Source: CAZPKH01 sp964587165
Lineage (GTDB): Bacteria > Bacteroidota > Bacteroidia > Bacteroidales > Muribaculaceae
Length of the DNA: 24,842 nt
Assembly: GCA_964587165.1 (NCBI GenBank)
Contig: CAZPKH010000027.1
Coordinates: forward strand, 1 to 24,842
Direction of reading: 5' to 3'
Made by a program: the position numbers and the translations under genes. The notes beneath the pieces were generated by a model. That model had not been told where the DNA came from. It did no database searches and saw only the letters and a program-made list of their open reading frames with translations. Each line of letters starts with the position of its first letter. The first letter of the stretch is position 1. Positions 17,302 to 23,389 of the stretch are shown piece after piece.

Positions 17302-18717
17302 ATGAAAAAATACAGCATATTTATGATGGCCGCACTCGCCATGGGCTTCGCCGCTTGCTCCGACGACGACTACGCTCCCGCGCAGTCCAATCCTCAGGAG
17401 GCTGTGATGGATGCCGACGGTATCGCCGTTGCCTACTCGAGTGTTGCCGGCGAGGATGCGAATATCAGCTTCGTCGATTTCAACTCCGACATCGACCCCT
17501 CCAAAAACCGCATCCCCGTGCTTGATATCACCAAGCTCGAAAACCTCCCCTCAAACTTCACCGTCGAGAACTGTATCATGGAGTACTCCACCGACGGACA
17601 GTTTGCTGAGGCTACCACACAGCAGATCGTGCTCACCACCGACGGCATGACTCTCTATGCTCCCGTTGATGCGTGGAACAACGCCCACATCGCTCTCTAC
17701 ACCAAGAATCCCCGCCCCACCACAGGCGCTTGGATCCGCTTCATAGTAAATGCCGTGAACGGCTCTTCGGTAGTACGTCTCGGTGCTCCCTATTATGCAG
17801 CTCACGAGCTCGGCACCATCACTCCGCTCCCCGCTGAGCGCCCCGTGGCCGACTCCTACGAGGTGATCTTCGCCGACGGTACCGTCAAGGAGATGAACCC
17901 CGCAAACCCCGCCAACGTATACGATCCTCCGACATTCTCGCTCATGGTTGAGGTTGATCCCGCCGAGGCTCCCCTCAAGGTGAAAGTGCGCGGCGGTGGC
18001 AAGACCTATGGCGCAGCCAACTATGATGAGGAGAATACTACCGGCTCGCTCGAAGAGGACGGCGCCGAATATATCCTTATCCCCGCCGGCCCGCAGCTGC
18101 TCGAGATCAACGCCGAGGAGCTCACCTTCAAGACCGGCATCGCTCTTGAGCAGATCTACGGTTGGGTACGCAACAATAAGGGTTCGGCATTCCCGCTCTA
18201 CAACGAAAACTACATCAAGTATCGCGGCTTTGTAGGCTTCCGTCAGCTTACCCTCTCGTTTGTCAACGATCCTTCGTCCGTCAAGTACGAATGGGGTATG
18301 GGCGACGAGGAAGGCACACTGGCTGCCGTGACCGGCACCGATGCTCCCGTAGCTATCTCAATACCCGCCAAGGGTCTCTACTGGGTAGACGTGAACCTCC
18401 CCTCGCTCACCTACAAGATCGTGCCCGTTGAGTCGCTCGAGATCTGCGGTGAGATGAACGGCTGGTCTTCGGATCCCGCTTATCAGTTCACCGGCAGCGG
18501 TACATACTCGGAGAAATGGACAGTGACCTGCGCTATGCAGAACGGCCAGCAGTTCAAGATCCGCGCTAACGGCGACTGGGATGCTGCCGGCAACGTAGGC
18601 GGTAGCTTCGACGCTGTACGTCCTTACGGCGACAACATGGTATGGGACGGCGGCGACGGTGTCTTCGAGATCACCTACAACGTCAAGAACGCCACTATCA
18701 CCTGGGTTCAGAAATAA
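17302..18717 (+). CDS. SusF/SusE-like glycan-binding lipoprotein
   Basis: A 471-residue lipoprotein (lipobox FAAC, C19) with CSDDDYAP after the cysteine, a textbook acidic surface-export tail. Residues about 25-165 form a SusE-like Ig domain. The middle (about 180-370) contains beta-rich modules. The C-terminal 100 residues (LEICGEMNGWSSDPAYQF, QFKIRANGDWDAAGNVGG, DNMVWDGGDGVFEI) closely follow the repeated starch-binding modules of SusE/SusF, with tryptophans at the expected places. This hints at an alpha-glucan-like ligand, as an inference only. It sits 99 bp after the SusE-like gene across a hairpin and before another hairpin. Confidence 0.85.
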   Translation: MKKYSIFMMAALAMGFAACSDDDYAPAQSNPQEAVMDADGIAVAYSSVAGEDANISFVDFNSDIDPSKNRIPVLDITKLENLPSNFTVENCIMEYSTDGQFAEATTQQIVLTTDGMTLYAPVDAWNNAHIALYTKNPRPTTGAWIRFIVNAVNGSSVVRLGAPYYAAHELGTITPLPAERPVADSYEVIFADGTVKEMNPANPANVYDPPTFSLMVEVDPAEAPLKVKVRGGGKTYGAANYDEENTTGSLEEDGAEYILIPAGPQLLEINAEELTFKTGIALEQIYGWVRNNKGSAFPLYNENYIKYRGFVGFRQLTLSFVNDPSSVKYEWGMGDEEGTLAAVTGTDAPVAISIPAKGLYWVDVNLPSLTYKIVPVESLEICGEMNGWSSDPAYQFTGSGTYSEKWTVTCAMQNGQQFKIRANGDWDAAGNVGGSFDAVRPYGDNMVWDGGDGVFEITYNVKNATITWVQK

Positions 18718-18739
18718 TCCACCTATCGTAAACCACAGT

Positions 18740-18768
18740 GCCGGCTCCGGCGAGCCGTCGGAGCCGGC
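18740..18768 (+). promoter_or_regulatory. GC-rich intercistronic hairpin between the SusF-like gene and the last lipoprotein
   Basis: GCCGGCTCCG (18740-18749) and CGGAGCCGGC (18759-18768) form a perfect 10-bp stem with a 9-nt loop, 22 bp after the stop codon. As with 17227-17251 there is no T-tract (CATAAGAT follows). A role in differential expression within the operon is likely. Confidence 0.7.
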
Positions 18769-18790
18769 CATAAGATAAATTATCATAAGC

Positions 18791-19690
18791 ATGAAAAAAT
18801 TTCTCTTTCCTGTGGCAATTTGCGCCATGGCCCTGGCTATGACCTCCTGCGACGGGTATAACGACAAACAATACGACGATCTGTTCCCCTACGGACCCAA
18901 CCAGCACGCTGAGTTCACCCAGGGACAGACCAAAAACCTCAACGAGGCTTTCGGCTGCAACACCACATGGACATCGCCCGACCCCTTCGTGGCTTCGGTC
19001 GACGCTAACGGTGTGATGACAGCCCGCCACGTGGGCCAGACCTGGATTCAGGGTCAGGCTCAGGACAACCAGTACTTCGGTGTGACCGTAAACTCCACCG
19101 TCAACCTCTTCGACAACCCCGCTTTCGATACCAACGCTGTCATCACTTTCGATGATCTTAAGAAGATAGGTGAGAAATACGGCCAGGCAATTACTCCGAT
19201 CGACGATGTAACCGGTATCGCTGTTTTTGCATGGGATCTCGAGCAGAAGCGTGAAGTTGCCGATGATGTAGAGGTCAGCTTCGCCAAGTATCTTGTGAAT
19301 ACATACAAGATGATGATCAATCCCGTCTTAGATGAGGAGACCGGCGAGCCTAAAATCGACGAAAACGGCAATATCCTGGCAGAGATCACATTCAAACTCC
19401 TTGAGAGCAATGTCGTACTCGATCTCAATGCAAACTCAAGTGCCGCTGCTGCTGCTGATGATCTCGCTTCACAGCTCACACAGTGGTATGAGAACATCAA
19501 CTCTGTAGGCACAATCCCCGGTCTGGTGGTTTACAACAACTACACTGTTGAAACCGCTTCGATGCGTGTATCCGTAATCGGATTCAACTATGCAGACTAT
19601 GTGATGGTTAACTACGCTCTGGCATCCTCAACCGGCACACTTACATCAGTTGCCGACGCACAGGCTGCTATCGCAGGCATACCCGAGTAA
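18791..19690 (+). CDS. Lipoprotein with bacterial Ig-like (Big_2-like) segment, last gene of the Sus-like operon
   Basis: A 299-residue lipoprotein (lipobox MTSC, C20). I do not recognise the family as a whole. Residues about 55-105 (TWTSPDPFVASVDANGVMTA ... GQTWIQGQ) have the pattern of a Big_2 domain: 'W.SSD..VA.VD..G.VTA...G.A.I.A'. The remainder (about 110-299) has a helical stretch FDDLKKIGEKYGQAI, an alanine-rich helix SSAAAAADDLASQL and beta segments near the end. It contains no catalytic motif. It lies 73 bp after the SusF-like gene, separated by a hairpin, and before the bidirectional terminator. By position it is probably an accessory surface glycan-binding or assembly protein. Confidence 0.75.
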   Translation: MKKFLFPVAICAMALAMTSCDGYNDKQYDDLFPYGPNQHAEFTQGQTKNLNEAFGCNTTWTSPDPFVASVDANGVMTARHVGQTWIQGQAQDNQYFGVTVNSTVNLFDNPAFDTNAVITFDDLKKIGEKYGQAITPIDDVTGIAVFAWDLEQKREVADDVEVSFAKYLVNTYKMMINPVLDEETGEPKIDENGNILAEITFKLLESNVVLDLNANSSAAAAADDLASQLTQWYENINSVGTIPGLVVYNNYTVETASMRVSVIGFNYADYVMVNYALASSTGTLTSVADAQAAIAGIPE

Positions 19691-19715
19691 TCCCTTTAGC
19701 AGATAAACTTATGAA

Positions 19716-19746
19716 GCGACCCGGACTCCTTCAGAGCCCGGGTCGC
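19716..19746 (+). terminator. First hairpin after the Sus-like operon
   Basis: GCGACCCGG (19716-19724) and CCGGGTCGC (19738-19746) form a perfect 9-bp stem with a 13-nt loop, 25 bp past the stop. Only CTCGCTTTGG follows, so termination would be weak. It may protect the mRNA 3' end or act together with the stronger hairpin at 19841. Confidence 0.5.
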
Positions 19747-19797
19747 CTCGCTTTGGTCAAGAACAAACTCGGAGGGCGCATCCTTGGAGCCCGGGTC
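19734..19797. repeat. Short direct repeat GAGCCCGGGTC in the intergenic region
   Basis: GAGCCCGGGTC occurs at 19734-19744 and again at 19787-19797, each preceded by TCCTT with two or one intervening bases. The first copy is the right arm of the hairpin at 19716-19746. The second has no matching left arm nearby and looks like a partial duplication. Confidence 0.5.
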
Positions 19798-19840
19798 CTT
19801 TAGGGGCCGAGGGTAGCGGCCGCCGATCGCCCCAAAAAGA

Positions 19841-19887
19841 CTGCCGGCCTGAAAGCTGCTGTAGAGCTTCAGACCGGCAGGTGTTTT
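19841..19887. terminator. Bidirectional intrinsic terminator between the Sus-like operon and the sigma factor gene
   Basis: CTGCCGG-c-CTGAA-a-GCT (from 19841) pairs with AGC-TTCAG-a-CCGGCAG (ending at 19880) to give a long stem. On the plus strand GTGTTTTATC follows. On the minus strand the stem is followed by TCTTTTTGG (AAAAA at 19834-19838 in plus). It can therefore stop transcription from both converging units. Confidence 0.8.
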
Positions 19888-19959
19888 ATCAATTCCCCGT
19901 TGTGAGTTGCGGGGTGCGCGTGCCCATGGGTAGGCATCAGCGCTTCAGAAACATAAAAC

Positions 19960-20475
19960 TCAACGGTAGTCGGCGAAACGTACCTGGAGGCGCTTGCGGG
20001 CGAAGAAGATGCGCGACTTTACGGTGCCGAGGGGGAGGTTCATCTGCTCGGCGATCTCGTTGTATTTGTAGCCGGCCACGTGCATCGAGAAGGGGATGCG
20101 GTACTCGTCGGGGAAGGAGTTGATGGCTTTCGTGATCTCTGAAGCGGCGTACGACTCCTCGGGGGTTGCGAGACCCGAGTCCTGCGACACGTTGAGGTGA
20201 TAGAGATCCTCGGTCTGGTCGATGACCGTAGCCGAGCGAACCACGCGGCGGTAGTTGTTGATGAAGATGTTGCGCATGATGGTGAACACCCAGCCTTTGA
20301 AGTTAGTGTTCTCGGTGTACTTGTCGGCGTTGTCGAGTGCCTTGAGGGTGGTGTCCTGAAGCAGATCGTATGCGTCGTCGCGGTTGGAGGTGAGCATCAT
20401 TGCGAAGTTGAGCAGGTTGCTCTGAAGGTTCATCAGACGTGATTCGAAGTTAGCGGCAGTTGAAGTTGTTCCCAT
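19960..20475 (-). CDS. ECF-type sigma-70 family RNA polymerase sigma factor
   Basis: A 171-residue sigma factor with regions 2 and 4 only. Region 2 covers about residues 15-85 (DDAYDLLQDTTLKALDN, then FKGWVFTIMRNIFINNYRR). Region 4 covers about 110-165 (EITKAINSFPDEYRIPFSM, then the helix-turn-helix YNEIAEQMNLPLGTVKSRIF). The linker TEDLYHLNVSQDSG resembles a sigma factor widely conserved in Bacteroidales genomes. No anti-sigma gene adjoins it and the neighbouring SusC lacks an STN domain, so it is probably a general stress or envelope regulator rather than the regulator of the Sus-like locus. It is convergent with that operon and divergent from the AlaDH-like gene. Confidence 0.92.
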   Translation of the reverse strand: MGTTSTAANFESRLMNLQSNLLNFAMMLTSNRDDAYDLLQDTTLKALDNADKYTENTNFKGWVFTIMRNIFINNYRRVVRSATVIDQTEDLYHLNVSQDSGLATPEESYAASEITKAINSFPDEYRIPFSMHVAGYKYNEIAEQMNLPLGTVKSRIFFARKRLQVRFADYR

Positions 20476-20551
20476 GATTTTGAGTTTTATGTTGGTTGTT
20501 TCTGAGTTTGTTCGATGTTGTTACGATTATGTTTCTGTAACAATTACACTG

Positions 20552-20580
20552 CAAAGGTACGAACAAATTTTACAAACAAA
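20552..20580 (-). promoter_or_regulatory. Promoter of the sigma factor gene
   Basis: On the minus strand, TACCTTTG (20552-20559 in plus coordinates, read as CAAAGGTA) followed by CA is a perfect -7 element. A TTTG lies 17 bp upstream (20577-20580), inside a T-rich run, slightly short of the usual 19-21. The start site is near 20547 and the leader about 72 nt. Confidence 0.65.
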
Positions 20581-20715
20581 AAATTTTAGAGTTAAAAGAA
20601 GTTAAAACACTGAGAAAAATATTTCAGAAAAATATAAAACATTTATAAACAGGGGATTATAAAATTGCTTTTCGGCTTGTTTGGTGACAAAAATGCTACA
20701 AATGGATAATTTTTG

Positions 20716-20816
20716 TGTAACAGGGGTGATTTGTAACAAAAAAGACACCGTTTGCGCATTGTTTTTGTAACAGTGCGGCAAGTTTGTTGTAACATCTCGG
20801 TGTGCGGATTGTAACA
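20716..20816. repeat. Array of TGTAACA motifs, candidate operator
   Basis: TGTAACA lies at 20716-20722, 20732-20738, 20766-20772, 20788-20794 and 20810-20816, with a sixth copy at 20536-20542. The last three are exactly 22 bp apart, about two helical turns. The copies at 20766 and 20788 share GTAACAnnnCGG. They lie 76-176 bp upstream of the AlaDH-like -7 element and on the far side of the sigma-factor promoter. Confidence 0.6.
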
Positions 20817-20891
20817 ATCGTCGGGCGGCTTGGCTTCATTCTCCGGGCACGATCACAATCTGCCGTATGATGAGATAACCCGATATTTTTG

Positions 20892-20899
20892 TATATTTG
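20892..20899 (+). promoter_or_regulatory. -7 element of the AlaDH-like operon
   Basis: TATATTTG followed by CA fits TAnnTTTG. No clear TTTG is found 19-21 bp upstream, which would suit an activator-dependent promoter. The start site is predicted near 20903-20906, giving a leader of only about 12-15 nt before the ATG at 20918. Confidence 0.6.
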
Positions 20900-20917
20900 C
20901 ACATTATATAATATAAG

Positions 20918-22102
20918 ATGAATATCACCCCCGAATTTATCCCGGCCGAGCAACCGGTGGCCACTATGACGGCCCGGCAGTCGATGTCGATCGGCCTGCC
21001 GCGATGTGTATCGGCAGCAGAGCGCCGTTTTCCACTCACTCCGGAGGCGGTGCGAATACTCACCGACAGCGGTTTCACGGTGCGCATGGAGGCTGATGCC
21101 GCCTCGACGATACATTACAACGATAATCAGTACACGCGCTGCGGTGCGCAGATTGTATCGCATGCCGAGGCGCTGCAGGCTGATATTGTGATTCAGCTTG
21201 CGCCGATGGCTCCGGTGGATGCACGCCAGTTGCGTCGCGGAGTGCTCCTGTTGAGTTTCTACCAGGCACTGATGTCGGAGGCTGCCACGCTGCGCGAGCT
21301 GCTGCGCCGCGGAGTGACGGCCGTAGCGCTCGATATGGTGGAGGACGACCGCGGCAACACACCGTTTGCCGACATCCTGGCCGAGATCGACGGCCGCGCT
21401 GCGATGGCGCTCGCCTCGTCGCTTCTTGCCGACGCTGTGCACGGCAAAGGTATTCTGCTCGGTGGTATAGCCGGGATCGTGCCGTGCGAGGTGCTGATAA
21501 TCGGTTCGGGCGACACTGCCTGCTCGGCGGCGCGCACCGCCGTGGGCTTGGGGGCTACGGTGAGGATGATGGACAACGATGTATACCGGCTGCGCGCGGC
21601 CACGCGCTCGCTTGTGCCGGGGGTGATAGCGTCGGCATTTCAGCCGCGAGGATTTGACTCGGCGCTCCAGACGGCCGATGTGGTGCTCTATACCGATGTC
21701 GATACGTCGATGCACGTCGACCTCGACCGTATAGACACTATGAAGCGCGGCGTTCTCACGTTCGACCTCAGCCGCACCCCGGGCCGGTTCTTCCGCTCGA
21801 TGCCTACGGTCAATCTTGCCGATTCGACCGCTCTCGACAATTCGTACACCGCCGGGCGGCGCGTATGCTATATCAATGCCGGCTCTGCTGTGCCGCGCAC
21901 GGCCGCGATGGCGCTGAGCAATACATTCCTCACCATGTTTGAGGACGTGATGCGCGCAGGCTCGCCGCTTGCCGCCCTGAAGCTGCAGGGAGGCCTGCAG
22001 CGCGGCACCCTTACGTATATGGGCCGTGCCGTGAGCCGCGCCGTGGCCGAAGCAGCCGGCGTACGGTTTGCCAACATCACCCTTTTCCTGACGCTGAGCT
22101 GA
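20918..22102 (+). CDS. AlaDH/PNT-family NAD(P)-binding protein, catalytic residues replaced
   Basis: A 394-residue soluble protein of the alanine dehydrogenase / transhydrogenase-alpha family. The N-terminal domain includes ERRFPLTPEAV (35-45; R37 matches the pyruvate-binding arginine). The Rossmann domain starts at VLIIGSGDTACSAARTAVGL (192-211), with acidic D219 at the strand-2 end. The two residues needed for alanine oxidation are absent: where Ald has KVKEP this protein has QLAPM (Ald K75 becomes A95), and where Ald has FLHLA it has FYQAL (H96 becomes Q116). PntA also lacks both, but this protein has no membrane segments. The reaction is therefore unknown; annotation as alanine dehydrogenase would be unsafe. 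It overlaps rnhA by 1 nt (TGATG). Confidence 0.8.
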   Translation: MNITPEFIPAEQPVATMTARQSMSIGLPRCVSAAERRFPLTPEAVRILTDSGFTVRMEADAASTIHYNDNQYTRCGAQIVSHAEALQADIVIQLAPMAPVDARQLRRGVLLLSFYQALMSEAATLRELLRRGVTAVALDMVEDDRGNTPFADILAEIDGRAAMALASSLLADAVHGKGILLGGIAGIVPCEVLIIGSGDTACSAARTAVGLGATVRMMDNDVYRLRAATRSLVPGVIASAFQPRGFDSALQTADVVLYTDVDTSMHVDLDRIDTMKRGVLTFDLSRTPGRFFRSMPTVNLADSTALDNSYTAGRRVCYINAGSAVPRTAAMALSNTFLTMFEDVMRAGSPLAALKLQGGLQRGTLTYMGRAVSRAVAEAAGVRFANITLFLTLS

Positions 22103-22740
22103 TGGGTAAGAAGTATTATGTAGTGTGGGAGGGCGCCGCCACAGGAGTGTTCGACTCGTGGGAGGAGTGTCAGCTCCAGATCAAGGGGTATCCCAACGCG
22201 CGGTTCAAGGGGTTCCCCTCGCGCGAGGCTGCCGTGGCCGCTTACCGCGGGCGCCCCGAGGATCATATCGGCATACTCAAGTCGATAGCGGAGCACCGCA
22301 CACAGCATATCAACTACGAGTCGATCCCTGAGATACGGCTCGATGCGCTGGCTGTGGATGCTGCCTGTTCGCGCAACCCCGGCCCGGTGGAGTATCGCGG
22401 CGTGTGGGTGTCGTCGGGTGTCGAGCTCTTCCGTGTGGGGCCGCTGCAGGGAGGCACCAATAATATAGGAGAGTTTCTGGCGCTGATACATGCCCTGGCG
22501 CTCTTTGCCTCACGAGGATATCCGCAGATACCGATCTACACAGACTCGCGCACGGCTCGCTCGTGGCTGCGCAACCGTCAGGTCAAAACCACCCTTACGC
22601 CGACACCCGACAATGCCCGGATTCGCACCATACTCGCCCGTGCCGTCACGTGGATGAATACTCACTCTGTCACAAACCCCATACTCACCTGGAACACTCC
22701 CGAGTGGGGGGAGATTCCGGCCGACTTCGGCAGAAAGTAA
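22102..22740 (+). CDS. rnhA: Ribonuclease HI with viroplasmin-type N-terminal domain
   Basis: A 212-residue protein. The N-terminal 50 residues (KKYYVVWEGAATGVFDSWEE, VKGFPSREAA-like AVAAYRG) form the caulimovirus viroplasmin/RNase H N-terminal domain, which binds RNA-DNA hybrids. The catalytic domain follows (about 79-212) with the four acidic residues in place: D86 (VDAACSRNPG), E124 (NIGEFLAL), D148 (YTDSRTA) and D208 (PADFGRK). It cleaves RNA in hybrids such as R-loops and replication primers. Its start overlaps the preceding stop (TGATG) and its stop overlaps the next start (TAATG), so translation of the three genes is coupled. Confidence 0.93.
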   Translation: MGKKYYVVWEGAATGVFDSWEECQLQIKGYPNARFKGFPSREAAVAAYRGRPEDHIGILKSIAEHRTQHINYESIPEIRLDALAVDAACSRNPGPVEYRGVWVSSGVELFRVGPLQGGTNNIGEFLALIHALALFASRGYPQIPIYTDSRTARSWLRNRQVKTTLTPTPDNARIRTILARAVTWMNTHSVTNPILTWNTPEWGEIPADFGRK

Positions 22741-23297
22741 TGTCAACCGTCATACATATCAAAAACATGGTGTGCCCGCGGTGCATACGGGCCGTCGACG
22801 CTGTGCTGCGCCGCTGCGGCCTTGAGCCTGTGCGCGTGGAGCTTGGCGAGGCTGAAGTGGCCGACGCTCCCACAGCTGCCCGGTTGCAGGATTTGGATCG
22901 GGAGCTTGCTGCCGAGGGGTTCGAGCTTCTGCAGTCGGCGCCTGATGTGTTTGTCGAGAAGATACGCAGCAGTGTGCGCCGCCACGCCCGCGAGGAGTTC
23001 GGTTGCCGCTACAAGCTCTCGGCATGTCTGGAACGCGACCTGGGTGTCGACTACGGACGAATAAGCCGCGCATTTGCTGCCGCCGAGGGGCGCTCGGTCG
23101 AGACATACCTGATGCTGCAGCGCGTGGAGTATGTCAAGGAGCTGATAGACGACGGCGAGCTGACGCTTGCCGAGATAGCCGACAAAGCCGGATTCTCGAG
23201 TGCCGCCCACCTCTCGCGCATATTCAAGAAATACACTTCGATCACCCCGACGCAGTATCGCAACGGTGGCAAGCGCACGCCCATCGACACACTCTGA
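22740..23297 (+). CDS. HMA-AraC fusion transcriptional regulator, probable metal sensor
   Basis: I choose the ATG at 22740, which overlaps the rnhA stop (TAATG), giving 185 residues. The longer in-frame start at 22563 would lie inside rnhA and is rejected. Residues 1-70 form a heavy-metal-associated domain with CxxC (IKNMVCPRC, C12 and C15), as in copper chaperones. Residues about 85-175 are an AraC-type double helix-turn-helix (YGRISRAFAAAEGRSVETYL, LTLAEIADKAGFSSAAHLSR, FKKYTSITPTQYR). Most AraC proteins sense sugars; here the sensor is replaced by a thiolate metal site. The adjacent efflux permease also carries an HMA domain, so this protein probably activates it in response to Cu, Zn or a similar thiophilic metal. 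Metal identity is unknown. Confidence 0.88.
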   Translation: MSTVIHIKNMVCPRCIRAVDAVLRRCGLEPVRVELGEAEVADAPTAARLQDLDRELAAEGFELLQSAPDVFVEKIRSSVRRHAREEFGCRYKLSACLERDLGVDYGRISRAFAAAEGRSVETYLMLQRVEYVKELIDDGELTLAEIADKAGFSSAAHLSRIFKKYTSITPTQYRNGGKRTPIDTL

Positions 23298-23311
23298 TAC
23301 AAGTTGCCGAA

Positions 23312-23389
23312 TTATGCAAGCCGCTGCCGTAATTGTGTAATGCGCGTGCCGGCGGCGTGTCGTATCTTTGCATAAAAAGAGATATGCAA
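23312..23389 (+). promoter_or_regulatory. Promoter and TATGCAA half-sites of the efflux permease gene
   Basis: TATCTTTG (23363-23370) followed by CA is a perfect -7 element; no good -33 TTTG is present, as expected for an activator-dependent promoter. TATGCAA occurs at 23313-23319 and 23383-23389, and its inverse TTGCATA at 23368-23374. The latter two make an inverted repeat with an 8-bp spacer covering the start site (about 23374-23377). They are candidate binding sites for the regulator encoded immediately upstream. Confidence 0.55.

Larger units (their letters stand above)
20476..20917. other. Divergent AT-rich intergenic region between the sigma factor and AlaDH-like genes
   Basis: These 442 bases hold no convincing gene. 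They contain the sigma-factor promoter (20552-20580), a very AT-rich tract (about 20560-20720), six TGTAACA motifs (one at 20536-20542, five in 20716-20816), and the -7 element of the AlaDH-like gene (20892-20899). Small minus-strand frames here only reflect the repeats and lack any domain. Confidence 0.6.

Noticed and set aside
19803..19833. Second hairpin GGGGC...GCCCC before the bidirectional terminator
   Set aside because: The stem needs a bulge and a long loop; it adds little beside the strong stem at 19841.
20696..21715. Minus-strand open frame of 339 codons antisense to the AlaDH-like gene
   Set aside because: A shadow caused by the GC-rich third positions of the sense gene; Arg/His-rich with no domain.
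22563..22739. Longer start for the HMA-AraC regulator
   Set aside because: The extension lies wholly inside rnhA and encodes a low-complexity His/Arg-rich shadow. The overlapping TAATG start gives a protein that begins with an HMA domain.
23333..23383. GTG start for the efflux permease
   Set aside because: It lies upstream of the -7 box and would not be transcribed from that promoter.
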